A DNA stretch of 43,140 nucleotides from Planctomycetota bacterium (GCA_016190145.1 JACPRD010000110.1:1-43140); one strand, 5' to 3'; shown: positions 8,165 through 17,322, counted from the stretch's first letter. The notes: generated by a model from the sequence alone, not told the origin. Translations and numbers: made by a program.

Positions 8165-9151
8165 CTAACCTTTGGCGGCGGCCTTCGTCCCCGCGCTCGC
8201 GCGCTGAAGCGCCATCCGGATCATCGTTTCGCACAGCGCCGCGTACCCGATCCCCGCGGCGGCCGCGGCCTTCGGGAGAAGCGACCGCTCGGTCAGCCCC
8301 GGCAGCGTGTTCACCTCGAGCACCATCGGCCCGCGCTTTTCGTGGTACATCACGTCCACGCGCGAGAAATGCTCGCACCGCAACGCGCGATGCGCCGCGA
8401 GCGCGGCCTGCGCGACGGAGCGCGCGACGATCTCGGGCAGCTCCGGATTCACGAGGTACTCGGTCCCCGTGTCCACGTACTTCGCCTCGAAGTCGAAGAA
8501 TTCACGCTTCGGCCGCATCTCGATGATCGGCAGCGCGCGTCCCTCGAGAATCCCCACCGTCATCTCGCGACCCGGAATGAACTCCTCCAGCAGCGCGCGC
8601 GCGTCGTGCGCGAACGCCGCCTCGAACGCCTCCGGCAGCTTCGCCTTGTCCCTCACGATCGAAATCCCGACGCTCGACCCCTCGCGCGCCGGCTTCACCA
8701 CGAGCGGCAGCCCGACCTCCAGCGCCGCCGCGGCCCGGCCGTAGACGTCGTCGCCCTTCCCCACCGTCGTGAACCCCGGCGTCGGCACCGCGGCGTGCAG
8801 GAACAGGGACTTCGAGAGGATCTTGTCGAAGGCGTTATGGGAAGCGTCGCTCGGGGAGCCGGTGTAGGGGATGCCGCGGTCTTCGAGGATCTTCTGGAGG
8901 GTGCCGTCTTCGCCGAAGCGGCCGTGGAGGGCGAGGAAGGCGGCGTCGTGTGGGAAGGGATCGGGGAGGGCGGCGTCGATGACGACGAATTCGGCCTGGA
9001 AGCCGGCGTCGCGGAGGGCTTTATGGGCGGCGGCGCCGCTGCGGAGGGAGACTTCGCGTTCGGAGCCGGGGCCGCCGGCGAGGACGGCGACGCGGAGGGA
9101 GCGGTCGGAGAGGGCGCGGAAGAGGTTCTTTCGGGAGGGGGTGCGGCGCAT
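8165..9151 (-). CDS. ddl: D-alanine--D-alanine ligase
   Basis: This cytoplasmic ATP-grasp ligase makes D-Ala-D-Ala for the peptidoglycan pentapeptide. Visible features are GGPGSEREVSL near the N-terminus, ALHGRFGEDGTLQ, the ATP-binding stretch VVKPAREGSSVGIS, and the C-terminal LEVNTLPGLTERSLLPKAAAAAG. The chosen ATG at 9151 has GAGG eight bases upstream. An ATG seven codons earlier (9172) lies inside the repeat element at 9171-9316 and has no good ribosome site. It is the last gene of the dcw cluster and is separated from murB by that repeat. Predicted length is 328 residues, normal for the family. Confidence 0.95.
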   Translation of the reverse strand: MRRTPSRKNLFRALSDRSLRVAVLAGGPGSEREVSLRSGAAAHKALRDAGFQAEFVVIDAALPDPFPHDAAFLALHGRFGEDGTLQKILEDRGIPYTGSPSDASHNAFDKILSKSLFLHAAVPTPGFTTVGKGDDVYGRAAAALEVGLPLVVKPAREGSSVGISIVRDKAKLPEAFEAAFAHDARALLEEFIPGREMTVGILEGRALPIIEMRPKREFFDFEAKYVDTGTEYLVNPELPEIVARSVAQAALAAHRALRCEHFSRVDVMYHEKRGPMVLEVNTLPGLTERSLLPKAAAAAGIGYAALCETMIRMALQRASAGTKAAAKG

Positions 9152-9170
9152 CGGGGGATCCTCAGCTGAC

Positions 9171-9316
9171 ATCCGCCTTTATCCGCCTTTATCCTTTTCC
9201 AAGGCCTTTCCTATCGACTTTGAATCCAGAAACATCCGCCGGAACAGCGGATTTTCAGGGGATTCAGAGAGGATAGGAAAGGCCTTGGAAAATGATAAAG
9301 GAGGATAAAGGCGGAT
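9171..9316. repeat. AT-rich long-arm inverted repeat, copy A
   Basis: A 45-bp left arm (9171-9215) and right arm (9272-9316) are reverse complements at 43 of 45 positions, with 21 bp perfect next to the loop. The 56-nt loop holds two nested dyads: TGAATCC/GGATTCA (9221-9227 / 9260-9266) and ATCCGC/GCGGAT (9234-9239 / 9247-9252). Nearly the whole unit could therefore fold into one long hairpin. It separates murB from ddl. A related element lies at 42091-42230, sharing CTTTCCTATCG and ATCGACTTTGA words. Confidence 0.85.
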
Positions 9317-9345
9317 GAGTTTTCAAGAAGACGATTCGGGAAACG

Positions 9346-10191
9346 TCACCACACCTTGATCTCAAGCTGCAGGTCGACTCCCGCCCTCTCCTGCGCCGTA
9401 TTCCGTATCCACTGGATCAGCTCGAGCATGTCCTTCGCGCTCGCGCCTCCTTCATTCATCAGGAAGTTCGCATGGACCGGCGAGACCGCCGCGCCGCCCA
9501 CTCTCGTCCCCTTGAACCCCAGCTCGTCGATCAGCCTCCCCGCCGGCGCCTTCTCGGGATTCCGGAACACGCACCCCGCCGAGCGCCCGTGGAGCGGCTG
9601 GCTCGCCTTCTTCTTCGCGAAAATCTCGCGCATCTTCGCGCGGATCTCGTCGCGGTCCCCTTCCTCGAACTCGAAGTCGGCGCCGAGGATGATCCGGTCC
9701 TTCAGATCCGAGTCGCGATACCGGAACCCGCACGCGTCGTGCTCGAGCGTGACCATCCGCCCGTCGGGCTCGACCACGCGGACACGTTTCACGAAATCTC
9801 CGATCTCCCCGTGGTGCCCGCCGGCGTTCATGACGAGCGCGCCGCCGACCGTGCCGGGAATGCCGGCGAGGGCTTCGGCGCCGCGGCAGCCGTTGTCGGC
9901 GAGCTTCTTGACGAACGCCGGAAACGAGGCGCCGGCCTCGGCCTTGGCGAACGGGCCGTAGCAGTCGGTGTGCTTCAGCCGCTCGAGCGACACGACGGCC
10001 CGGCAGCCTTCATCGCGCACGAGCAGGTTGGTGCCGCCGCCGAGCACGCGCAGGTCGACGCCTTTCGCGCGGCAGTAGCTCATCGCCGGCGGGATTTCGT
10101 CGGCGCGGGCCGGGATGAAGAAGTACTCGGCGTTGCCGCCGATCCGGTAGGACGTGCGTGGGGCCAGGGGTTCGTCGCGCCTGAGAATCAT
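9346..10191 (-). CDS. murB: UDP-N-acetylenolpyruvoylglucosamine reductase
   Basis: MurB is the FAD enzyme that reduces UDP-GlcNAc-enolpyruvate to UDP-MurNAc in the cytoplasm. Its family features are APRTSYRIGGNAEYF at the N-terminus, the FAD-binding LGGGTNLLVRD, GIPGTVGGALVMNAG, and SAGCVFRNP near residue 230. The C-terminus has HANFLMNEGGASAKDM. At 281 residues it is a short MurB, typical of the type that lacks the extra insertion found in the E. coli enzyme. The ATG overlaps the murC stop by four bases (ATGA), so translation is coupled to murC. A frame continuing upstream is only a shadow of murC. Confidence 0.96.
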   Translation of the reverse strand: MILRRDEPLAPRTSYRIGGNAEYFFIPARADEIPPAMSYCRAKGVDLRVLGGGTNLLVRDEGCRAVVSLERLKHTDCYGPFAKAEAGASFPAFVKKLADNGCRGAEALAGIPGTVGGALVMNAGGHHGEIGDFVKRVRVVEPDGRMVTLEHDACGFRYRDSDLKDRIILGADFEFEEGDRDEIRAKMREIFAKKKASQPLHGRSAGCVFRNPEKAPAGRLIDELGFKGTRVGGAAVSPVHANFLMNEGGASAKDMLELIQWIRNTAQERAGVDLQLEIKVW

Positions 10192-11573
10192 ACCGCTACC
10201 CTCGGAAAACCGGTTTGGGGGACGAGAAGGGACAGGGCGCCCGCGATCTTCCAGACGTCGCCCGCGCCCATCGTGAGGACGACGGCGGGGGCGGCGACGC
10301 TCCGGAGTGCGAGCACGGCTTCGTCGAAGGAATCGAACACGCGGGCGGGCGTTCCCGTCGCGCGGATGTCGTCGGCCAGATCCCACGCGGAAACCGCGCG
10401 GCGGTCCTCTTCCGAATCCCGCGCCGCGAAAATGCCCGGGATCACGACCTCGTCGGCGTCCGCGAAGGAGTGCGCGAAACCGTCGAGCATGATGCGCGTG
10501 CGCGAGTACTGGTGGGGCTGGAAGACGGCGACGATGCGGCGATCGGGGTGGAGCGCCCGGAGCGCGGCGAGGGTCGCGCGGATTTCCGTCGGGTGGTGGG
10601 CGTAGTCGTCCATCACGGACACGGGGCCGCGCACGAGCCATTCCATGCGGCGCTGGACGCCGTGGAACTCCGGCAGAGCCGAGGCGATGGCCTCCGCGGG
10701 CATCTCGAGCGACGCCGCGACCGCGATCGCGGCGAGCGCGTTCATCACGTTGTGCGCGCCCGGGATGCTGAGCTCGAACCGGCCGAACAGCGCCTCGTGA
10801 CGCAGCGCGTCAAACCGCCAGCGCCCGTCCTCGACGCGCACGTTCGCCGCGCGCCAGGTCATGCCGGGCCCCGTCCCGAACGTCTCGACGCGACACCGCG
10901 CCGCCCGCACGGCGCGCGCGCAGTCCGCGTCCTCGCCGTTGATCACCACGAGCCCCTCGGGCGGCACGTGCGACAGGAACACCCCGAACGACCCCACGAT
11001 CTCGTCGATGTCGCGGTAGTAGTCGAGATGGTCCTCCTCGATGTTCGTCACCACCGCGATGTGCGGGTACAGATTGTGGAAACTCCGGAAATGCTCGCAC
11101 GCCTCCGCCACGAACGGCTCGCCCTTCCCCGCCCGGCTGTTCCCCCCGAGATCGGGAATCCCGCCGCCTACCACGAACGACGGCTCGTACCCGCCCCGGT
11201 CGAGCAGGAACGCCGTCATCGCCGACGTCGTCGACTTGCCATGGCACCCCGCCACCGCGATCCCGAACCGGTCGCGCATCAGCTCGCCCAGGAGCGTCGC
11301 GTATCGCACCATCGGAATCCCCCGCCGCCGCGCCTCCTGCACCTCGGGGTTCGCGTCGTCCACCGCCGCCGTCACCACCAGCCGCGTCGCCTGCTCCGGC
11401 ACGTTCTCCGCCCGGTGCCCCTGGAAAACCCGCGCGCCCTTGAGCGCCAGCTCCTCCGTCGCCTCGCTCCTCCCGAGATCGCTCCCCGACACCTCGATCC
11501 CGCGCGCGAGCAGGATCCGCGCCGCGCCGCTCATCCCGACGCCGCCGATCCCCACGAAATGGAACCACGCCAT
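10188..11573 (-). CDS. murC: UDP-N-acetylmuramate--L-alanine ligase
   Basis: MurC adds L-Ala to UDP-MurNAc. The N-terminal Rossmann motif HFVGIGGVGMSG starts at residue 5. The ATP loop GCHGKST is at 109-115, followed by NIEEDHLDYY and the C-terminal DDYAHHPTEI. Length is 461 residues from the ATG at 11573, which has GAGGGG six bases upstream. A second in-frame ATG at 11675 also has a GAGGAG site, at a tight 4-nt spacing, and would add 34 residues. The extension resembles nothing in the family, so I prefer the shorter form. It is coupled to murB. Confidence 0.96.
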   Translation of the reverse strand: MAWFHFVGIGGVGMSGAARILLARGIEVSGSDLGRSEATEELALKGARVFQGHRAENVPEQATRLVVTAAVDDANPEVQEARRRGIPMVRYATLLGELMRDRFGIAVAGCHGKSTTSAMTAFLLDRGGYEPSFVVGGGIPDLGGNSRAGKGEPFVAEACEHFRSFHNLYPHIAVVTNIEEDHLDYYRDIDEIVGSFGVFLSHVPPEGLVVINGEDADCARAVRAARCRVETFGTGPGMTWRAANVRVEDGRWRFDALRHEALFGRFELSIPGAHNVMNALAAIAVAASLEMPAEAIASALPEFHGVQRRMEWLVRGPVSVMDDYAHHPTEIRATLAALRALHPDRRIVAVFQPHQYSRTRIMLDGFAHSFADADEVVIPGIFAARDSEEDRRAVSAWDLADDIRATGTPARVFDSFDEAVLALRSVAAPAVVLTMGAGDVWKIAGALSLLVPQTGFPRVAV

Positions 11574-11703
11574 CGATCGCCCCCTCAGCGATTGCACCGT
11601 GGGCGCCGGAACTCGCGGCAGGAGCGAGCAGCGGTTCCACTCGATCCGGATTCGTCCGCAGGGACGGCGCTTCATGGCACTCCTCTTTATCGGCGTCAAG
11701 TGC

Positions 11704-11910
11704 GGGGGAAGGACAGGGCGAAAGGGCGAGAGGGCGGAAGGACAGGGCGGAAGGGCGGAAGGGCGGAAGGGCGGGAGGAACGGCCTCTGTCCGACGCCCT
11801 CCCGCAAGTTCGCGCTGTCGCCCTTCCCTTCCACCCTTCCGCCCTCTCGCCCTGCACTTCCGCCCTCTCGCCCTGCACTTCCGCCCTTCCGCCCTCTCGC
11901 CCTTCCTTTC
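11704..11910. repeat. Octamer repeat dyad between murG and murC
   Basis: The 335 bases between murC and murG hold no gene. A purine-rich array of ~8-bp units of the type GGGCGGAA occupies 11704-11778, and a pyrimidine-rich array of GCCCTTCC/GCCCTCTC units occupies about 11806-11910. The arrays are broadly complementary. The core is the perfect stem GCGGGAGG/CCTCCCGC (11771-11778 / 11798-11805) with a 19-nt loop. A 24-bp supra-unit, CGCCCTCTCGCCCTGCACTTC plus three bases, repeats twice in the right arm. A short tract of the same words lies upstream of murE (18801-18843). Confidence 0.75.
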
Positions 11911-13033
11911 ACACGCCCTGCAACACGCCCTCCAGCTTTCGCATGACCACCCGCGCCGCAACGCCGTTCCCCAGCTCGCACCCGGCGGAGCCCATGCGGG
12001 CGAGAGCCGCGCGGTCGCGGATGAGGTGCTCGAGTTTCTCGAAGGCCATGCCGCCGAGGACGGGCTCGGGGAGATGCCAGGCGGCGCCGGCCTTCTCGGC
12101 AGCTTTGGCGTTGGCCTCCTGGTGGCCGTGGGCGCTGGTGGGAAGCGGCACGAGCACGAGGGGGACGCCCAGGGCGGTGGCTTCGGCAATGGTGGTCCCG
12201 CCGGCGCGGCAGACGACGAGGTCGGCGGCGCCGTAGAAGAGGTCCATTTTGTCGCAGAAGGGGGTGACCCAGGAGGGGACGCGGTTGAAGCGGTAGGCGC
12301 CGTCGACGCGGGCCCAGTCGGCGGAGCCGGTGGCGTGGAGGACGTTCCAGCCGCGCATACGGTCGGCGTGGGCGCGGAAGAACTCGTTGATGGCGTGGGC
12401 GCCGAGGGAGCCGCCGAGTATGCCGAGCGTGGGGCGCGCGGGGTCGAGGCTGAGGCGGGCGCGCGCCGTGGTGTCGCGCTGGAGGGAGCGGATGGGGTTG
12501 CCGGTGAAGACGCCGCCGGGAATGTGTGGGACGGCCTCGCGCCACTGGCAGCAGACGAGGTGCGCGAAGCGGGCGAGGAACTGGTTGGCGGTCCCGACGC
12601 GCGCGTTCTGCTCGAGGAGGACGATCGGGATGCCAAGGGCCTTGGCGGCGAGGACGGTGGGGACGGAGCCGTAGCCTCCGACGCCGACTACGAGGTCGGG
12701 GCCGAACGCCTTGACCTCCGCGTACGCCTGCCGGAACGCGGCCCAGGATTCGGGGACAAATCCGTTGAGCAGGCCGCTGAACCCGACCCAGCGCGGGGCC
12801 GTCATCGGCTGGAAGGCGAACTTCGTGCGCGAGAGGATGTTCTGGTCGATCGGCCGCTTCGTACAGAAGAAGGACATCCGCGAGGTCGGCCAGTGGCGGC
12901 GGACTTCCTCGGCCAGGGCGATGGCCGGGAAGAGGTGGCCGCCGGTGCCGCCGCCCGCGAACGCGATGGCGGGCGCGCCTTTCGAGTACGACTCGGGCTG
13001 GCCGCGGAAGAGCTGGAGGAGCATGGAGATCAT
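11909..13033 (-). CDS. murG: UDP-GlcNAc : lipid I GlcNAc transferase
   Basis: MurG is a peripheral membrane glycosyltransferase that converts lipid I to lipid II. It has the N-terminal glycine loop AGGGTGGHLFPAIALAEE, the second loop VVGVGGYGSVP, and HEQN-equivalent LLEQNARVGTANQ. The sugar-nucleotide site is GGSLGAHAIN, and VCRAGGTTIAEATALGVPLVLVPLP lies toward the C-terminus. Length is 374 residues. The start overlaps the ftsW stop by four bases (ATGA). An ATG three codons later is an alternative start. The 3' end runs into the octamer repeat: the last codons and stop already lie in that tract. Confidence 0.96.
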   Translation of the reverse strand: MISMLLQLFRGQPESYSKGAPAIAFAGGGTGGHLFPAIALAEEVRRHWPTSRMSFFCTKRPIDQNILSRTKFAFQPMTAPRWVGFSGLLNGFVPESWAAFRQAYAEVKAFGPDLVVGVGGYGSVPTVLAAKALGIPIVLLEQNARVGTANQFLARFAHLVCCQWREAVPHIPGGVFTGNPIRSLQRDTTARARLSLDPARPTLGILGGSLGAHAINEFFRAHADRMRGWNVLHATGSADWARVDGAYRFNRVPSWVTPFCDKMDLFYGAADLVVCRAGGTTIAEATALGVPLVLVPLPTSAHGHQEANAKAAEKAGAAWHLPEPVLGGMAFEKLEHLIRDRAALARMGSAGCELGNGVAARVVMRKLEGVLQGV

Positions 13034-14199
13034 GCGGTTGCTCCGCTTGAAGGAAGGGCAGGGGTCAGGGCTCGGGGCTCAGGGCTCTCCGGTGAAGCGG
13101 GGATCGGCTGGGGTGCGGGCTCCGCGCCGACGGAGACGACGAAGCCCATGGCGGCGAGGGTGAAGAAGAGGCCGGAGCCGCCGAAGGACAGGAACGGGAG
13201 CGAGATGCCCTTAGTCGGCATCGAGGCCGTGACGACGGCGATGTTCATCGCGGCCTGGAGGCCGACGGTTGCGAGCATGCCGGCGGCGGCGAGGGCGCCG
13301 AACGGGCTCGGGCAGCGGCGTGCGATGGCGCGGCCGTGCCAGAGCAGGAAGAGGAAGAGGGCGAGAACGCCGGCGGTGCCGACGAAACCGAGTTCTTCGC
13401 CGAGGATGGAGAAGATGAAGTCCGTGTGTTTTTCGGGGAGGAAGAAGAGTTTCTGCTTGGAGAGGCCGATGCCGACGCCGTGCTGGCCGCCGGCGCCGAG
13501 GCCGAGGAGGGCCTGCTTGATCTGGTAGCCGCGGCCGAGAGGATCGGCGTCGGGGTCGAGGAAGACGAAGATGCGGTCCTGGGCGTGCTGGAACTTCTTG
13601 TAGGCGGCGAGGGCGGCGAGAGGCAGGACGACGAGGACGGACGGCAGGGCGTGGGCGAGCCGGATGCCGCCGAGCAGCGCGACGAGGCCGCCCGCGGTCG
13701 CGAGGAGCGCGGCGGTGCCGAGATCAGGTTCGATGGCCGTGACGCCGGCGGCCAGGGCGATCACGCCGGCGGCGGGCACGAGGCCTCCGCGGAATGTCCG
13801 CGCCCGTTCGGGATCGCGCGAGAGCAGCCACGCGAGAAACACCGGCAGCGCGATCTTCATCAACTCGCTCGGCTGGAACGAGAGCTCCCCCGCGCGGAAC
13901 CAGCGCCGCGCGCCGTTGACCTCGACGCCGACACCCGGCACCAGCACCAGCAGGAGCAGCGCCATCGCCCCGCCGAACAGCCACGGCGCCGCGGATTCCC
14001 ACTTCCGCCAGTCCACCACGCTCGTCGCGGCGAACGCACAGAGCCCGAGCCCGAGCCAGAACAGGTGCTTGACGAGCGTGTTGTCGCCGTCGCCGTTCAG
14101 GCGCTCGCCCGTCGCGACGCTCGCGCTGTAGATCATCACCGTGCCCAGCGCGGCGAGCGCGAGGACGGCGAAGACGACGGCGCCGCGATGGCCGCTCAT
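13030..14199 (-). CDS. ftsW: SEDS peptidoglycan glycosyltransferase FtsW
   Basis: This 389-residue integral membrane protein has about ten hydrophobic segments. SEDS hallmarks are RRWFRAGELSFQPSELMK in the first half, EPDLGTA, a loop with KQKLFFLPEKHTDFIFSILGEELGFVG, and the C-terminal MPTKGISLPFLSFGGSG. FtsW polymerises lipid II at the septum together with FtsI, encoded in the same cluster. RodA is a close relative; position between mraY and murG favours FtsW. The C-terminal tail (residues ~365-389, Pro/Ser-rich) is encoded partly by a heptamer repeat (13064-13087) and is probably not conserved. Confidence 0.94.
   Translation of the reverse strand: MSGHRGAVVFAVLALAALGTVMIYSASVATGERLNGDGDNTLVKHLFWLGLGLCAFAATSVVDWRKWESAAPWLFGGAMALLLLVLVPGVGVEVNGARRWFRAGELSFQPSELMKIALPVFLAWLLSRDPERARTFRGGLVPAAGVIALAAGVTAIEPDLGTAALLATAGGLVALLGGIRLAHALPSVLVVLPLAALAAYKKFQHAQDRIFVFLDPDADPLGRGYQIKQALLGLGAGGQHGVGIGLSKQKLFFLPEKHTDFIFSILGEELGFVGTAGVLALFLFLLWHGRAIARRCPSPFGALAAAGMLATVGLQAAMNIAVVTASMPTKGISLPFLSFGGSGLFFTLAAMGFVVSVGAEPAPQPIPASPESPEPRALTPALPSSGATA
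13064..13087. repeat. GC-rich heptamer repeat inside the 3' end of ftsW
   Basis: GTCAGGG, CTCGGGG, CTCAGGG and a partial CTC follow one another with exact 7-bp spacing on the plus strand. They lie within the coding region for the low-complexity FtsW tail. The periodicity matches the arrays at 829, 15333 and 42271, although the unit sequence is unrelated. Confidence 0.7.
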
Positions 14200-14205
14200 G
14201 CGCCG

Positions 14206-15240
<1,035 letters not shown>

Positions 15241-15332
15241 TGGGTTGATCCCTCTCCTGTTGGCTTGTCGGTTCCGGGCCGGTTCCTGGTCCGCCACGGC
15301 GGGGGCGGAGTTTCCCGGTCCCCGCGAGGCGG

Positions 15333-15360
15333 ATAAATTATAACTTATAAATTGTAAACT
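15333..15360. repeat. Four tandem AT-rich heptamers (ATAAATT type)
   Basis: ATAAATT, ATAACTT, ATAAATT, GTAAACT follow one another with exact 7-bp spacing between orf63 and mraY. The tract is strongly AT-rich against its surroundings. It contains -10-like words, so it could also serve as a promoter region for mraY. Confidence 0.75.
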
Positions 15361-15375
15361 ACGACGGCGAAAATG

Positions 15376-15567
15376 TCACGCAGTCCGCGCGATGCGCTTC
15401 GCTCCACGACGCACGTACTTCCGCTCGCCCTTCTTCGCCTCGTCGTCCCGGTCGCACATCTGGAAGAGCAGCCCGAGAACGGAATCCTCCTTCGCCGTCC
15501 GCTCGCCCTGCCCGAGAATCACCCGCGCCAGCCGAACCACCGCTTCACGATCGTCGATGCGCTGCAT
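15376..15567 (-). CDS. Small unassigned protein in the dcw cluster (orf63)
   Basis: This 63-residue protein is charged and predicted helical, with a basic C-terminus (KKGERKYVRRGAKRIART). GAGGGGG nine bases before the ATG supports translation. It lies between orf79 and mraY in the same direction as the cell wall genes. Its N-terminal part (EAVVRLARVILGQGERTA) resembles that of orf79 (EAVEKLLRVIASKHARKA), which suggests a duplicated pair. I recognise no family and no membrane segment. The ribosome site and conserved-looking helix make it more likely real than not. Confidence 0.55.
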   Translation of the reverse strand: MQRIDDREAVVRLARVILGQGERTAKEDSVLGLLFQMCDRDDEAKKGERKYVRRGAKRIARTA

Positions 15568-15642
15568 GTTGACCGACCCCCTCTGTTCCCCACTCTCCGC
15601 CCCACCCGGCCAGGACCCGCGGCCCCGGTGCCGGCAACCCCG

Positions 15643-15882
15643 CTACGCCTCCATCAGCTCCTGGACGTGCCGCCGCCGCGTCTCCGTCGCGGGAGGCATC
15701 ACGCCCATCAGCCTGTCGAATTCCTCCTCCGCCGCCCTCGCCGCCGCCTCCAGCCACCGCAAAACCGCGTCCGGATCGTTCATGTCCGGCGGACTCGCGG
15801 CCGCCTTGCGCGCATGCTTCGACGCGATCACGCGCAGCAGCTTCTCGACAGCCTCCTCTTCCGAAATCTCCACTCCACGCAT
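15643..15882 (-). CDS. Small unassigned protein in the dcw cluster (orf79)
   Basis: This 79-residue acidic, helical protein has a strong ribosome site (GGAGAGGGG, four bases before the ATG). It starts 58 bases after murF on the same strand. The N-terminal EEEAVEKLLRVIASKHAR helix is similar to that of orf63. No membrane segment, signal peptide or known motif is visible. Its position between murF and mraY, where murD or other division genes are often found, suggests a lineage-specific cell wall or division accessory gene. The function is unknown. Confidence 0.6.
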   Translation of the reverse strand: MRGVEISEEEAVEKLLRVIASKHARKAAASPPDMNDPDAVLRWLEAAARAAEEEFDRLMGVMPPATETRRRHVQELMEA

Positions 15883-15940
15883 GGGTCCCCTCTCCTGCTG
15901 GTTTCGTTTTCCGCCGGGCTCTCCTCCCGGCGCGTTTTTC

Positions 15941-17311
15941 TCAGGCGACCGGCACCGGCTGGAACGCCGCCAGGATGCGCTCCATCCGCATCCCGCGACT
16001 TCCCTTCAGAAACACCAGATCCCCCTCCCTCAACACCTCCCGCAGCTCCCGGCCCGCCTCCTCCGAATCCGCGAACGCGTGGACTTCCATCGATCCGCGC
16101 AGGGCCTTGGCCTTGCGGGTCGCGCGGGCGGCCTCGGGGCCGACGCCGACGAAGACGTCGACGGCGGGCATGCGTGCGATGCGGTCGGCGACCTTCTCGT
16201 GAAGGCGCCAGGAGTCGGCGCCGAGCTCGAGCATGTCGCCCAGGACGAACACGCGGCGCCGGGCCTCCCACAGCTCGAGCTCGTCGAGCGCGAGCGTCAC
16301 GGCGCGCGGGTTGGCGTTGTAGGCGTCGTTGATGAACGTGATGCCCTCGATCTGCGAGCGCTCCATGCGCATCGGCGGCAGGCTGAACGTCCGGAGCCGC
16401 TCGGAAATCTGGACCATGTCGAGCCCCATCGTGAGCCCGACGGCCGCCGCGGCCAGCGCGTTGTACGCCATCCACCGGCCGCAGATCGGGACCTCGAAGG
16501 CGACCCGGTCGTTGACGAGGAACCGGATCCCCGTCGGCCCGCCCTCGATGGCGCTTCCCTTGACGTCCGCCCCGCGGAAGAAACCGAAGGTCGTGACGCG
16601 CGCCGCGGTGGCGCGGGTCATCCGGCGCGTGTGCTCGTTGTCGAGGTTCAGGATCGCAGTGCCGCCCGGGTTGACCTTCTCGACGAGCGCCTGCTTCTCG
16701 CGGGCGATCGCCTCGATCGTGCCGAAACCGCCGAGGTGCGTCTCGCTCACGGTCGTGACGACCGAGACGTTCGGATTGGCGATCCCCGCGAGATACGCGA
16801 TCTCGCCCGGCATCGAAGTTCCGCACTCGACCACCACGACGTCCGTGTCCTTTTCGATCCCGAGCAGCGTGATCGGCAGCCCGAGGTGGTTGTTGTACGA
16901 CTTCTCGCTCGACAGCACGTGCCGGTCGGGCGCGAGGACGTGCGCCACCATGTCCTTCGTCGTGGTCTTGCCGTTCGACCCAGTGATCGCGATCACCGGC
17001 ACCCCCGCCTTCGCGCGGATCCGGCGCGCGAGGTCCCCGAGCGCGGCGACCGTGTCGCGCACGCGGAAGACCTGGCCTTTCCGGGGAAGGGCGATCTCGC
17101 GGTCGACGACCGCTGCTGCGGCGCCCTTCCTGAGCGCCTCCTCGACGAACGCGTGGCCGTCCTGGTTCTTGCCGCGGATGGCGAAGAACAGGTCGCCCTT
17201 GCGGACTTTGCGCGAATCGGTGGCGACGCCGTGGGCCTCGCCCGCGCCGGTGCCCTGCACGAAGTCCCCGTTCAGGACGCTTCGCAGTTCCGCCAGGTCG
17301 ACCGGAATCAT
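15941..17311 (-). CDS. murF: UDP-MurNAc-tripeptide--D-Ala-D-Ala ligase
   Basis: MurF adds the D-Ala-D-Ala made by Ddl to the UDP-MurNAc-tripeptide. It shows the Mur ligase order: N-terminal ATDSRKVRKGDLFFAIRG, ATP loop GSNGKTTT at 111-118, HLGGFGTIEAIAREK, NLDNEH, and the family-typical FINDAYNANP and LGDMLELG in the C-terminal half. Length is 456 residues. The ATG at 17311 has AAGGAG six bases upstream; a longer open frame upstream is a shadow of murE. It starts 11 bases after the murE stop, so the two are co-transcribed. Confidence 0.96.
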   Translation of the reverse strand: MIPVDLAELRSVLNGDFVQGTGAGEAHGVATDSRKVRKGDLFFAIRGKNQDGHAFVEEALRKGAAAAVVDREIALPRKGQVFRVRDTVAALGDLARRIRAKAGVPVIAITGSNGKTTTKDMVAHVLAPDRHVLSSEKSYNNHLGLPITLLGIEKDTDVVVVECGTSMPGEIAYLAGIANPNVSVVTTVSETHLGGFGTIEAIAREKQALVEKVNPGGTAILNLDNEHTRRMTRATAARVTTFGFFRGADVKGSAIEGGPTGIRFLVNDRVAFEVPICGRWMAYNALAAAAVGLTMGLDMVQISERLRTFSLPPMRMERSQIEGITFINDAYNANPRAVTLALDELELWEARRRVFVLGDMLELGADSWRLHEKVADRIARMPAVDVFVGVGPEAARATRKAKALRGSMEVHAFADSEEAGRELREVLREGDLVFLKGSRGMRMERILAAFQPVPVA

Positions 17312-17322
17312 GGAATTCTCCT

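Noticed and set aside
9171..9316. Insertion sequence remnant in the murB-ddl gap
   Set aside because: No transposase fragment or target-site duplication is visible; described as an inverted-repeat element.
11573..11675. N-terminally extended MurC from the ATG at 11675
   Set aside because: A GAGGAG site exists but the 34 extra residues are basic and unlike the family; kept as an alternative in the murC entry.
11704..11910. CRISPR array in the murG-murC gap
   Set aside because: The repeats are ~8 bp without unique spacers of constant length, and no cas gene is present.
12026..13528. 500-codon plus-strand frame opposite murG and ftsW
   Set aside because: It is Gly/Glu/Ala-rich antisense to two recognisable cell wall genes.
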